A DNA stretch of 42,506 nucleotides from Burkholderiaceae bacterium (GTDB lineage Bacteria; Pseudomonadota; Gammaproteobacteria; Burkholderiales; Burkholderiaceae_D). The notes under the pieces are model-generated. The model was not told the origin of the DNA. It did not search any database and saw only the letters and a program-made list of their open reading frames with translations. The position numbers were made by a program, and so were the translations under genes. Where the stretch lies: the NCBI GenBank assembly GCA_030158675.1, contig JAOASL010000015.1, positions 17,662-60,167 of the forward strand, written 5' to 3'. Positions 1 to 8,598 of the stretch are shown one piece after another; positions within the stretch are counted from its first letter, which is position 1, and each line of letters opens with the position of its first letter.

Positions 1-491
1 GAGCCTCCTCCTCCCCCTCCGCCTCCCCCACCGATGCCGGCTGCCACGACGCCAAGACCCAGAATCGCCCCCAGGCCTAACAATGACGAATCTTCATCGT
101 CAGTACCTGCGTCCGTCGAACCCGATGTACCAACAATAACCTGATCGCTTGTCCCCAGCGGAGATCCGTTCAGCAGCGCGTAGCCGCTCTCATATTGGCC
201 GGCCGCCGGCGCGAACAGCTCACCGGAACCATCGAACGCCGTATTGCCGTTCACCTGAATATAGAAACCTTCGAGGCGGACGACCGGTTCACCGTTGGCA
301 TAGACTTGCAAGTCATCACCGACACGCTTGGCCTGCAGCTTCGCCGGAAGTTTGCCTGTCTCTCTATCAACGACCGTATACGCATGCGAGCTTTCAACCT
401 GAACGGTGTCGGTCAGGATCTCCTGCGACGATACTTTTCCGGCAGGACTGCGCTTGAGCAATTTGAATCGGGTCGAATCAGGTTTGGCCAT
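1..491 (-). CDS. BapA/LapA-like type I-secreted adhesin, N-terminal part (runs off left edge)
   Basis: The minus strand reads open from an ATG at 491 to the window edge, giving the first 163 residues of a longer protein. GGAGG at 498-502 lies about 6 bases upstream of the ATG. Residues about 20-110 resemble the BapA prefix-like domain: a 'VVDRETGKLPAKL' stretch, then 'GDDLQVYANGEPVVRLEGFY'. An Asp/Glu-rich patch (DAGTDDEDSS) follows, then a hydrophobic Gly/Ala segment and a run of at least nine glycines at the edge. Large repetitive surface adhesins exported by type I secretion often begin this way. The divergent neighbours are a complete T1SS, which supports the call. From the family, the missing part should hold tandem Ig-like repeats and a C-terminal RTX secretion signal. 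Neither can be seen here, so adhesin function is inferred from the N terminus and context. Confidence 0.72.
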   Translation of the reverse strand, partial: MAKPDSTRFKLLKRSPAGKVSSQEILTDTVQVESSHAYTVVDRETGKLPAKLQAKRVGDDLQVYANGEPVVRLEGFYIQVNGNTAFDGSGELFAPAAGQYESGYALLNGSPLGTSDQVIVGTSGSTDAGTDDEDSSLLGLGAILGLGVVAAGIGGGGGGGGGG

Positions 492-908
492 CGATTTCCT
501 CCGTAGCTGTTCCATATCCACAACGAACCACTCGGTTTGTGTCGATTTGGCTTCAATGGTGCACACGGATGATGCATCATCCGCACCGCAGAGTTGTTGC
601 AAAGACAACACGTGTTTTCCGGTTCATCCCCCGCTTCCACTGAGTCCGCAACAGAACTGAATTAGCAGGAGGTCATCCGAATGCCGCGAAAAGCCTTGCG
701 TGTACCCGCATTCACGGCTCGCCATTTGGTAGGCGGCATTCCGCAAAGGAACCTCGCCGGAGAAAACCTGCCCCCACGCGGGTCGCGCCGCTGGTATCCC
801 GACAAGACAAATCCTTCATTTGAATGAATGACAAAGCCTCGCAAAATCTCCGATGACAACGGACGACGGCCCGATGAGCCTCGTCCTGACGTTTTCGGAG
901 GAGTTGCG
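492..908. promoter_or_regulatory. Divergent intergenic region between adhesin and T1SS operon
   Basis: This 417-base stretch separates the adhesin start (491, minus) from the TolC-like start (909, plus) and must hold both promoters. No convincing sigma70 or sigma54 promoter was found by eye. The clearest elements are a perfect 18-bp palindrome at 566-583 and a shorter inverted repeat at 815-828 (TTCATT/AATGAA around a TG centre). The short open frames across it in several phases show no recognisable protein and are judged non-coding. Confidence 0.6.
566..583. promoter_or_regulatory. Perfect 18-bp palindrome, candidate operator
   Basis: CGGATGATGCATCATCCG is its own reverse complement over all 18 bases. 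It lies 75 bases upstream of the adhesin start and 325 bases upstream of the T1SS operon. Symmetry and position suit a dimeric regulator acting on the adhesin promoter. A role as a cruciform or RNA hairpin is less likely because there is no loop and no U-tract. The cognate regulator is unknown. Confidence 0.45.
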
Positions 909-2225
909 ATGAACCGACATTCCGCTGTGCCGCACTGGATCCTGCTCGTATCGCTACTGACCACGGCGGGCGCGCACGCCGCGGATGTGCCGCGCGAAAG
1001 GTCCGTTGACCCGGTAGTGCGACCGACCCCGTCAGGCCAGGCAACTACCTTGCTCACGCTTGACGACGCATTACGCGCCGCCGCGGAATCCCATCCTTCC
1101 GTCGCACTACGGCTTGCCGAACAAAATGCAAGCGAATTCAGTCTGGACGGCGCGCGCTGGCAGCGCTGGCCCGGCGTGTCGATGTCGTCGTCACGCGGGG
1201 CGCTGGGCCACAATCTGACCGAACTGCAGGTCGAACAACCGCTGTGGACCGGCGGCCGCATCAATGCCGCCATCGATGCCGCCGAGGCGCGTGTCGATGC
1301 TGCCCGCTCGGGCGTCGCCGAAGCGCGCCAGCTGGTACTCGACCGTACCGCGATGACCTATGCGGAAGCGATGCGGCTGCAGGCGCGACTGGCGGCAGCG
1401 GATGCGGCGATCGACGACTACGGGAAACTCTCCGACATGATCGAGCGCCGCGTCGCCAGCGGCATCAGTCCGCGCAGCGATGGCGTGACAGTGCGCGCGC
1501 GCCTGCAGCAAGCACAGGGCGAGCAGCTGCAGATGACGCTGCAACAGCAGAACGCCGGCACACAACTCGAAGTGCTGGTGGGACGCAAGTTCGACGGACT
1601 GGCGATGCCGCGCACGCCAAAGACGACGCTGACGACGGCGGATGATGCGATCGATGCATCAATCGCCTATGCGCCGCAGCTCGCGCGGCTGAGTGCCGAG
1701 GAACGCGTCGCCGATCAGGCGATCGCGACATCGAAAAGCAGCCTGTCGCCGGCGCTGGCGCTGCGTTATCAACGGACCTTCGGCGGCGGCAGCCTGTATC
1801 CGGCCGATCAGCTCTTCGTCGGCGTTACTTTTCAGCCTGGCAGCGGCCTGTCGTCGCTGGCGTCCATCAATGAAGCACAGCAGCGCCGCAGCGGCGCGAT
1901 CCATTCGCGCGAAGTGACGCGACGCGAAATCATCGACCACGTACGCGGCCTGTGGAATCTCGCCGAATCCGCGCGCGCTGAAGTGACCTTGCTGAAGGCG
2001 CTGGTCGAGTCGACCCAGCAGGTCTACGAATCCTGCCTCCGGCAATTTCCCGCCGGCCGACGCACCTGGCTTGAAGTGCTGCTTGCGCGACGCGACGCGA
2101 CGCAGGCGCAATACGCACTGGCCGACGCGCAGTGGACGCGCTTTTCGGCAGTGCTGAGGCTGGAAATCATCAGCGGCCATCTGGCCACGCGCAACTTCCG
2201 CCCCGACTACGAGGCCACCGAATGA
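909..2225 (+). CDS. TolC-family outer-membrane efflux protein of type I secretion system
   Basis: Outer-membrane channel that would complete the T1SS for the divergent adhesin. The frame is open from 828, but ATG 909 is preferred: GGAGGAG at 898-904 precedes it and translation then begins with a Sec signal peptide (MNRHSAVPHW, hydrophobic core, predicted AHA/AD cleavage). The mature part has the TolC/OEP pattern of two related alpha-helical halves. The first includes 'LTLDDALRAAAESHPSV' and 'EQPLWTGGRINAAIDAAEAR'. The second includes 'LALRYQRTFGGGSLYPADQL' and a long helix ending in 'RRDATQAQYALADAQW'. At 438 residues the length is normal. Its TGA overlaps the ATG of the ABC exporter (ATGA at 2222-2225), so the two are translationally coupled. 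Family assignment is firm; substrate is inferred from context. Confidence 0.88.
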   Translation: MNRHSAVPHWILLVSLLTTAGAHAADVPRERSVDPVVRPTPSGQATTLLTLDDALRAAAESHPSVALRLAEQNASEFSLDGARWQRWPGVSMSSSRGALGHNLTELQVEQPLWTGGRINAAIDAAEARVDAARSGVAEARQLVLDRTAMTYAEAMRLQARLAAADAAIDDYGKLSDMIERRVASGISPRSDGVTVRARLQQAQGEQLQMTLQQQNAGTQLEVLVGRKFDGLAMPRTPKTTLTTADDAIDASIAYAPQLARLSAEERVADQAIATSKSSLSPALALRYQRTFGGGSLYPADQLFVGVTFQPGSGLSSLASINEAQQRRSGAIHSREVTRREIIDHVRGLWNLAESARAEVTLLKALVESTQQVYESCLRQFPAGRRTWLEVLLARRDATQAQYALADAQWTRFSAVLRLEIISGHLATRNFRPDYEATE

Positions 2226-4426
2226 GAGATTCACCGAGCGCCGCCACTGCCGCCCTCGACGGCGACACCATCAACGGCGAGCCGGCCACAGGTGCAAGCC
2301 AGTTGCCCCGACTGCTGTCGCAGATTGCGGCCGGCTTTGGCCATGCGGTGCCGGCCCACCGTTTCAGCAGGACTTCCCTGGCCGGCACCAACGGCGGACT
2401 GGCGCTGCCGATGCTGGCCAGCGAACTATGGCAATCGGCATTCCCCGGCGGTGACTGCAAGGTGGTGGACATGCCCGCACGCGAACAGCTACCACTGCTG
2501 TGGGTCGCCGATGACGGCAGCACTGCGTTGCTGGTGCGAGACCGGACCAGCACTGCCCGCTATATATGCGAGCGCAGCGACGGTACCGCCGCTGAACTCA
2601 GCGATACCAGGCTGGCGCTGGGCAGCCTGCTGCTGCTGACGCCCGCGCCAAAGCCGGCGAACGATGCGACCCCGGCAGCAGATGCGGCGCGCGGCGCACA
2701 GCAATGGTTTCTGCACGCGATCGGCAAGCGCCGACAGATATTCATCGAGGCCATAATCGCGACCTTCGTCGTCAGCATGCTCGGGCTCGGCGCATCGTTC
2801 TACAGCCTGCAGGTCTATGACCGCGTCATACCGACGCAGGCACATTCGACGCTGCTGGCGCTGACGGTCGGCGTAGCCATCGCCGTACTGTTCGAGTTCA
2901 TCATCAAGCAAATCCGGTCGCTAATGGTCGACCGTGGCTGCAAAGCAATTGAGGAAGAGCTATCGGATGTGTTCTTCGGCCGCATGCTCGACATCCGCAT
3001 GGAGGCCAGGCCGCGCGCCGTCGGCAGCTTCGCGGCGCAAGTCCGCCAGTTCGAGTTGGTGCGCAACTTCATGACCTCGTCCACCGTGTTCCTGATCGCG
3101 GACCTGCCATTCAGTCTGCTGTTCATTGCCGTCATCGGTGTGATCGGCGGGCCGCTCGCCGCAATACCGATCCTGCTGTTGCCGGTCGTGCTGGTCTCAT
3201 CGGCCTGGCTGAACTGGCGCATGCGCCGGCTCGTCCAGTCGCAGTTGAAAGATGCGCGTAACAAGAACGGGCTGCTGGTCGACGTGATCGACGGCATCGA
3301 GAGCATCAAGGCCGCCGGCGCCGAGTGGAAAATGATGGATCGCTGGCGCCGGTTGACGGCGTCGGCATCCGTGCTTGAGCTCGATGTCCGCTTCCTGTCG
3401 ACCACATCGACGCATTTCGCGCAGTTCCTGCAACAACTCTGCTATGTCGCCATCATCGGTATCGGTGCCTGGATGGTGGGCACCGGACAAATCACCATGG
3501 GTGCGCTGATCGCCTGCTCCATCCTCAGCAATCGTGCGCTGTCGCCGATCACGCAGATCGCGATGCTGGTCTCGCAATGGCAACATGCGCAGGAAGCACT
3601 GAAAGGTCTCGACGACATCATGGCGCTGCCGGTCGAGCATGAGAATGGCAGCGCCATCATTCCGTCGATCTGCGCAGGCGAGCTGAGGGCAGACGGCGCG
3701 AGCTTCTCGTTCGATGGAAAACTGACTGCGCTGCATCCGCTGCACGTCACGCTGGGCGCCGGCGAGCGTACCGCCATCATCGGTCCGGTCGGCTCCGGAA
3801 AATCGACGCTGATCCGTCTGCTGTCGGGTCTGTATCGGCCGACTACCGGCAAGATATTTCTTGACGGTGTCGACATGGCCCTGATCGCGCCCGAATTCCT
3901 GCATGAACAGATCGCCTACCTGCCGCAAGACGTGCGACTGCTGCGCGGCACCTTGCGCGACAACCTGACCCTGGGATTAGCCGCGCCGGCCGACGGTGAG
4001 ATTCTGCGTGCGGCCGCGCTCACCGGCCTCGACCGGATGCTGGCGGCTCACCCGCAAGGGCTCGACCTGCCAATCTCCGAAGGCGGACGCGGGCTGTCTG
4101 GCGGACAGCGGCAACTGGTCGGCCTGACCCGCCTGCTAATTGCCAGACCACGCATCTGGCTCCTCGACGAGCCGACCGCCGCGATGGACGGCGACCTCGA
4201 AGCGCACGTAATGCAACAGGTGTTCGCCGCGCTGCCGGCGGAGGCCGCGCTGATCGTGGTCACGCACAAAGCCAGCCTGCTGCGGCAGGTCGGCCGCGTG
4301 ATCGTGATGGACCAGGGCCGCATCGTGCTCGACGGCGCGCGCGCCGACGTGCTCTCGCAACTAGCGGGCATAGCCGGGACCGGACCGGCCCCGAAACCCA
4401 CTCTGACCAACGGAGGACGAGCATGA
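2222..4426 (+). CDS. Type I secretion ABC transporter/permease (LapB-like, degenerate C39 domain)
   Basis: Inner-membrane ATPase-permease of the T1SS, 734 residues from ATG 2222, which overlaps the previous stop. A longer open frame starts at 2132 but would run back into the TolC-like gene. Residues about 30-150 form a C39-peptidase-like region without the catalytic Cys motif, the non-cleaving form that binds substrate in RTX/LapA-type exporters. Residues about 170-450 are the six-helix membrane domain ('FYSLQVYDRVIPTQAHSTL' is a family hallmark). The nucleotide-binding domain shows Walker A GPVGSGKST (about residue 521), Q-loop 'YLPQDVRLL', signature LSGGQRQ (about 625), Walker B 'IWLLDEPTAAMD' and H-loop 'VVTHK'. 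All ATPase motifs are intact. The adaptor gene overlaps its stop. Adhesin export is inferred from context. Confidence 0.93.
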   Translation: MRDSPSAATAALDGDTINGEPATGASQLPRLLSQIAAGFGHAVPAHRFSRTSLAGTNGGLALPMLASELWQSAFPGGDCKVVDMPAREQLPLLWVADDGSTALLVRDRTSTARYICERSDGTAAELSDTRLALGSLLLLTPAPKPANDATPAADAARGAQQWFLHAIGKRRQIFIEAIIATFVVSMLGLGASFYSLQVYDRVIPTQAHSTLLALTVGVAIAVLFEFIIKQIRSLMVDRGCKAIEEELSDVFFGRMLDIRMEARPRAVGSFAAQVRQFELVRNFMTSSTVFLIADLPFSLLFIAVIGVIGGPLAAIPILLLPVVLVSSAWLNWRMRRLVQSQLKDARNKNGLLVDVIDGIESIKAAGAEWKMMDRWRRLTASASVLELDVRFLSTTSTHFAQFLQQLCYVAIIGIGAWMVGTGQITMGALIACSILSNRALSPITQIAMLVSQWQHAQEALKGLDDIMALPVEHENGSAIIPSICAGELRADGASFSFDGKLTALHPLHVTLGAGERTAIIGPVGSGKSTLIRLLSGLYRPTTGKIFLDGVDMALIAPEFLHEQIAYLPQDVRLLRGTLRDNLTLGLAAPADGEILRAAALTGLDRMLAAHPQGLDLPISEGGRGLSGGQRQLVGLTRLLIARPRIWLLDEPTAAMDGDLEAHVMQQVFAALPAEAALIVVTHKASLLRQVGRVIVMDQGRIVLDGARADVLSQLAGIAGTGPAPKPTLTNGGRA

Positions 4427-5655
4427 CACCGCAACAGGATGACAGCAGCGCTCCGCCGCGCCGTCCACAAGAATCCCAAGCGCCTCACAAGTCACAGATA
4501 CGCCCGCTGCGGCCCCATGGAACGCAGCCGAACTGGCTGATCTGGAGCAGTCTGCTCGCAGTACTGTGCTTTCTTGCCTGGGCCTGGCAGGCAGAGCTTG
4601 AGCAAGTGACGCGCGCGCCGGGACAAATCATTGCCGGCTCGCGCACCCAGGTCATCCAGTCCAGCGACGGCGGCGTGCTGGCCGAGCTGCGGGTGAAGGA
4701 AGGTGACAAGGTAACCCGTGGCCAGCTGCTGGCAAAACTCGACGCGACCAAGCTGCGCGCCTCTTACTTCGAAACCCGCTCACGCGCCGTCGCCCTGCAG
4801 TCAACCGTGGCAAGGCTGCAGGCCGAGCTGGGGGGCGGCGATCCGAAGTTCGGTTCCGGCGTCGACAGCTACCCGCAATTTCGCGACACCCAGAGCGCGC
4901 TGCTGAAACAGCGGCGGGCGTCGATCAGTGAAGAGACCGAGGCGCTGCAGGCAATGCTGGCGCTGGCCAAACGTGAGCTGCAAATGGTCGCACCCCTGGT
5001 CGAGAGCGGCGATGCGCCGCAGGCCGACCTGTTGAAGCTCGAACGTCAGGTCGCCGAGTTGCAAGGGCAGATCACCAACCGCAATAACAAATACCTGCAG
5101 GACGCGCAGACCGAACTGGCACGCGCACAGGAAGAGCTGGCGGGTGTGCAGCAGATACTCGCGCAGCGCGCCGACCTGCTGTCGCGCGCCGAGCTGGTCG
5201 CACCCGTCAACGGACTGGTGAAGAATATCCGCGTGACCACGCTGGGCGGCGTGCTGAAGCCCTCGGAAGAGCTGATGCAGATCGTGCCGCTCGAAGATGA
5301 ATTGCTGGTCGAAGCGCGCGTGCGGCCGGCGGATATCGCGTTCGTGAAGATCGGCCAGCCGGCCAGCGTCAAGATCGATGCTTACGATTACACGATCTAC
5401 GGCTGGCTCGATGGCAAGGTCAGCTACATCAGTCCGGATACACTGACCGAAGATCTGAAACAGGGCGAGCAAGCCTATTACCGGGTGCAGGTAAAAGCCG
5501 GCGGCCGGCATTTTCCCGGCCAGCCCGGCCATCCGATCGACCTGCAGCCAGGCATGACGTCGATGGTCGAAGTCAAGACCGGCAGCAATACCGTGTTGCG
5601 CTATCTGATCAAGCCAATCATCAAGACGATGCGCGAATCGCTGGTAGAAAAATAA
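4423..5655 (+). CDS. HlyD-family type I secretion periplasmic adaptor
   Basis: Membrane-fusion protein (410 residues) linking the ABC exporter to the outer-membrane channel. The ATG at 4423 overlaps the exporter stop (ATGA). A short cytoplasmic N-terminal region is followed by one membrane helix at about residues 37-54. A lipoyl-like half motif follows ('GTRTQVIQSSDGGVLAELRV' region), then a long Glu/Gln/Arg-rich coiled coil at about 105-245. The second lipoyl half is 'AELVAPVNGLVKNIRV'. The C-terminal barrel ends 'GMTSMVEVKTGSNTVLRYLI', the conserved HlyD/PrtE ending. This is the last gene of the operon and converges on pabBC. Confidence 0.93.
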   Translation: MTPQQDDSSAPPRRPQESQAPHKSQIRPLRPHGTQPNWLIWSSLLAVLCFLAWAWQAELEQVTRAPGQIIAGSRTQVIQSSDGGVLAELRVKEGDKVTRGQLLAKLDATKLRASYFETRSRAVALQSTVARLQAELGGGDPKFGSGVDSYPQFRDTQSALLKQRRASISEETEALQAMLALAKRELQMVAPLVESGDAPQADLLKLERQVAELQGQITNRNNKYLQDAQTELARAQEELAGVQQILAQRADLLSRAELVAPVNGLVKNIRVTTLGGVLKPSEELMQIVPLEDELLVEARVRPADIAFVKIGQPASVKIDAYDYTIYGWLDGKVSYISPDTLTEDLKQGEQAYYRVQVKAGGRHFPGQPGHPIDLQPGMTSMVEVKTGSNTVLRYLIKPIIKTMRESLVEK

Positions 5656-5674
5656 GCTGCGTCCCCGGCAGCTT
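5654..5674. terminator. Hairpin between convergent T1SS adaptor and pabBC
   Basis: AAGCTGC and GCAGCTT form a perfect 7-bp stem around a 7-base loop, directly at the stop codons of two convergent genes. There is no good U-tract on either strand, so it may be a weak bidirectional terminator. Confidence 0.45.
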
Positions 5675-7542
5675 CACTGCAGCGATTCACTGCCCCAGAT
5701 CACTTCAGCGCGCAGCGCGCCGCGCAGCGCATTGCATACACAGACCGCTTCGGCCTCACGCAAATCCTGCAGTGTCAGCGGCTGTTCAGTCGCATCCCAG
5801 GCAGGATCGGCCAGCAGGCGTGCGCGCATGACCCCCGGCAGCAAACCCGACGACAAGGGTGGCGTCACCCAGCGGCCGGCGATGCGCACGAATACATTGC
5901 TGCGCCCGCCTTCAGTCAATTCACCGCGATCATTGAAAAACAAGGAATCGAATGCGCCGAGAGCCTCCGCGCGCTGCCAGCCGGCATCATAGGTGCGACG
6001 CAGCGTGGTCTTGTGCGCCAGCAGCGGATCGTCCGATGGCATGCGCCGTGGCGACAGCAGCACTCGTACCGGCTGCGCCAGCGGTGTCACCGGCGCGCTG
6101 GTCAGAAGCATGCCACCGCCGGCGTCGATTGCGACGCGCAGCCGGTAATCGCGGCCCACATCAAAGGCAGCGCAAGCCACCGCAATCCGTGCGCGAACCT
6201 CGGCTTCATCCCAGGCAAAACCAAGCGCTGTCGCTGAGGCCGACAGCCGTGCCAGATGCGGCTCAAGCAAGCCGCAACCATCGAGAGTCGCATGCATCGT
6301 CTCGAACAGCTCGAAGCCGGGCGCCACGCCGGTCAAAAAGCGCGCCTTCAGCAGGCACTCCTGATACTCGGCGCGCGCATCGCTGTCATACACGATGCCG
6401 GCGCCGACGCCCATTTCGCCGCGCCGGCGCTCATTCGCATCCGGCGCGCCGAGCAGCAAGGTACGTATCGGCACCGACAGCATGAAATCGCCGAGGCCAC
6501 TGCCGTTCGCGGCCGGCTCGAACCAGCCGATCGCGCCGGTATACAGCTGGCGCGGGCAGTGCTCGAGCGCCTGCAAAATCTGCAGCGTTCGGCGCTTTGG
6601 CGCCCCCGTGATCGAGCCGCACGGATACAGCGCATCGAACACCTGCCGCAGCCCGATATCGACCCGCACGCGCGCAGTAATTGTGGACGTCATCTGCAGC
6701 ACGGCACCGAAACGCTCGACGGCAAACAGCTCCGGCACCGTCACGGATCCCGTCTCGGCGATACGCCCGAGGTCGTTGCGCAGCAGGTCGACGATCATCA
6801 GGTTTTCCGAGCGCTCCTTGTCACTGTCACGCAGCACTTGCGCACGCTGTGCATCGATGGCTGCGTCGCCGCTCGCCGCCGCCGTGCCCTTCATCGGCCG
6901 GCACAACATGGCTCCTTGCGCATGGCTGACGAACAGCTCGGGTGACAAGGACAGCACGACCTGCCCGTCCGGCAGCGCGAGCAGCGCGCCATACGGCACC
7001 GGCTGGCGTGTGCGCAGCGCCGCATACAGCGCCACCGAATCGCCGTGCATATCGAAGCGCATCGGGAAAGTGAAATTCACCTGATAGGTGTCACCGGACT
7101 CGATCTGACGATGGATGGCATCGACCGCGGCGGCGAAGCTGGCCTCATCGAGCGCCGCGTGCAGTTGCGTCACCGCATGCGGCGCGCCGGCGGCGCGACG
7201 CGTGATCCAGGCGTTGATCTCGGAGGCAGTCAGCCGCTCGCAGCGAGCGAACAGCAGCACGGTCGCCAGCGGTGTTCCGGCAGACTGCCCCGAAGACAAA
7301 TGCTGCAGTCCATAGCCCAGCTCGAAATTGAACAGGCCGACCGCATGATGCCCGCTGGCGAGCGCCGCTTCGATCGCAGCAAAAAAATTGCCGACGTCGT
7401 CGCCTGCGCGATGCATCAGCGTGCCAACGGGCGATACATACAGCCGCGATCGACGTGGAACGCTGGCATCGACATCGGCATCGGTACGCGCATCATCGAG
7501 CAGCGCAAATGCGCCGGCGGGGAATTCAGACACAGTAGACAT
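5674..7542 (-). CDS. pabB: Fused aminodeoxychorismate synthase component I (PabB) and aminodeoxychorismate lyase (PabC)
   Basis: A bifunctional 622-residue enzyme making p-aminobenzoate for folate: chorismate plus ammonia to 4-amino-4-deoxychorismate, then pyruvate elimination. Residues about 100-400 are the chorismate-binding domain, with 'ESGDTYQVNFTFP', 'CRPMKGTAA' (the Lys of the PIKGT-type motif), 'RSENLMIVDLLRNDLGR', 'CGSITGAPKRRTLQIL' and 'GVGAGIVYDSD'. Residues about 405-622 are a class IV PLP fold, with 'FELFETMHAT', the candidate PLP lysine in 'LAHKTTLRR', and 'GELTEGGRSNVFV'. The glutaminase subunit PabA is not in the window. ATG 7542 lacks a clear Shine-Dalgarno. The gene lies 57 bases downstream of the LysR gene on the same strand, with no evident functional link. 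Confidence 0.93.
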   Translation of the reverse strand: MSTVSEFPAGAFALLDDARTDADVDASVPRRSRLYVSPVGTLMHRAGDDVGNFFAAIEAALASGHHAVGLFNFELGYGLQHLSSGQSAGTPLATVLLFARCERLTASEINAWITRRAAGAPHAVTQLHAALDEASFAAAVDAIHRQIESGDTYQVNFTFPMRFDMHGDSVALYAALRTRQPVPYGALLALPDGQVVLSLSPELFVSHAQGAMLCRPMKGTAAASGDAAIDAQRAQVLRDSDKERSENLMIVDLLRNDLGRIAETGSVTVPELFAVERFGAVLQMTSTITARVRVDIGLRQVFDALYPCGSITGAPKRRTLQILQALEHCPRQLYTGAIGWFEPAANGSGLGDFMLSVPIRTLLLGAPDANERRRGEMGVGAGIVYDSDARAEYQECLLKARFLTGVAPGFELFETMHATLDGCGLLEPHLARLSASATALGFAWDEAEVRARIAVACAAFDVGRDYRLRVAIDAGGGMLLTSAPVTPLAQPVRVLLSPRRMPSDDPLLAHKTTLRRTYDAGWQRAEALGAFDSLFFNDRGELTEGGRSNVFVRIAGRWVTPPLSSGLLPGVMRARLLADPAWDATEQPLTLQDLREAEAVCVCNALRGALRAEVIWGSESLQ

Positions 7543-7599
7543 CAGATAGTCGAGCAGAAGCGGGACAGACGTGCGAACGCAGCGGACAGCGCAAGCGCG

Positions 7600-8505
7600 T
7601 CATGATAATGCCGTCTGCGACGCAGCGCCAATACGCGCCGCGAGGTGATCGATCAGTACGCGCACACGGTGCGGCACCTGTCGGTTGCCGGGCAACATCG
7701 CATAGATGCCGAGCTCAGGCATCGGAAATTCCTCCAGCACTTCTACCACGCGTCCGTCCGCCAGATAGGGGCCGACGATGAAATCCGGCTGTATCGTGAT
7801 GCCGAAGCTCTGTGCGGCCGCTTCGGCGAGTGCTTCACCATTGCTGGCATTGATGCGTGCGGTGACCGTGACCGGCACCCATGCTTCGCCGATCCGATAA
7901 GTCCAGCTCGGCTGCGCACCGCTGCCCGTGTAGCCCAGGCATTCATGCTGGGCCAATTCAGACGGATGACGCGGCCGCCCAAAGCGCGCAAGGTAATCCG
8001 CGGAGGCCACCGTATGCATGCGCGTGGTGCCCATGCGGCGCGCGACGGCCGTGGGCGGCAATTTGCCGGTAATGCGAATCGCCAGGTCGATACCCTCCTC
8101 AATCAGGTTCACGCGGCGATCGGTGTAATCCATCGCCAGGGACACCTCGGGATGTGCGCGCGCGAAATCCAGCAGCAGCGGCACCATGCGCGCCAGCCCG
8201 TACGACAAGGGCAGGCTCACACGGATGTTGCCGCGCGCCAGCTGCCGCTGCTCGGCCACGCCGGCCTCGGCCGTCTCGACCAGATTCAGGATCACCCGAC
8301 ATTTTTCGAGATAGGCCGCACCGGCCGAAGTCAATGTCAACCGGCGCGTGCTGCGCGCCATCAGCTTCACGCCGAGATGCTCCTCGAGCGCGGCAACTTG
8401 CCGTGTGATGACTGAGCGGGCCACGCCCTGCTGCTGTGCGACCGCTGAAAAACTGTTCAGCTCGGCCACGCGAATAAAGGTGTGCATCGCACTTAGCCTG
8501 TCCAT
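7600..8505 (-). CDS. LysR-family transcriptional regulator
   Basis: A 301-residue DNA-binding regulator. The N terminus 'MDRLSAMHTFIRVAELNSF' followed by 'VARSVITRQVAALEEHLGVK' is the LysR winged helix-turn-helix. The remainder is a type 2 periplasmic-binding fold ('GNIRVSLPLSYGLARMVPLL', 'GIDLAIRITGKLPPTAVARR') of the CrgA/DsdC-like subgroup. ATG 8505 has GAGG 7 bases upstream. It is divergent from the dioxygenase operon at 8599, with only 93 bases between the starts, and a LysR-type box overlaps its own start region. It most likely controls that operon and itself. The inducer is unknown; an aromatic compound is a guess from the dioxygenase. Confidence 0.9.
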   Translation of the reverse strand: MDRLSAMHTFIRVAELNSFSAVAQQQGVARSVITRQVAALEEHLGVKLMARSTRRLTLTSAGAAYLEKCRVILNLVETAEAGVAEQRQLARGNIRVSLPLSYGLARMVPLLLDFARAHPEVSLAMDYTDRRVNLIEEGIDLAIRITGKLPPTAVARRMGTTRMHTVASADYLARFGRPRHPSELAQHECLGYTGSGAQPSWTYRIGEAWVPVTVTARINASNGEALAEAAAQSFGITIQPDFIVGPYLADGRVVEVLEEFPMPELGIYAMLPGNRQVPHRVRVLIDHLAARIGAASQTALS

Positions 8506-8526
8506 TGTTGCACCTCAAGCAATAAT
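8504..8526. promoter_or_regulatory. LysR-type box (T-N11-A inverted repeat)
   Basis: ATTGTTGC and GCAATAAT flank 7 bases as an inverted repeat with one mismatch. Its core TTGC-N7-GCAA satisfies the T-N11-A rule for LysR recognition. It covers the Shine-Dalgarno and start codon of the LysR gene and lies about 75 bases upstream of the dioxygenase start, fitting autorepression plus activation of the divergent operon. Confidence 0.55.
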
Positions 8527-8598
8527 GATTTGCGAATTGTCCCCTATTTCAATCCAATCTGCCGATTTACTCTACGGCTTCGACATCAAGGAGCTGTC

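Noticed and set aside
195-506. Plus-strand 103-codon frame at the left edge
   Set aside because: It lies antisense to the adhesin N-terminal domain, which has a proper ribosome-binding site and family pattern.
609-616. ACACGTGT palindrome near the adhesin promoter
   Set aside because: Only 8 bases; expected by chance at this scale.
662-1273. Minus-strand 203-codon frame over the divergent region and the TolC-like start
   Set aside because: No family features, and it overlaps the signal peptide and start of the TolC-like gene on the other strand.
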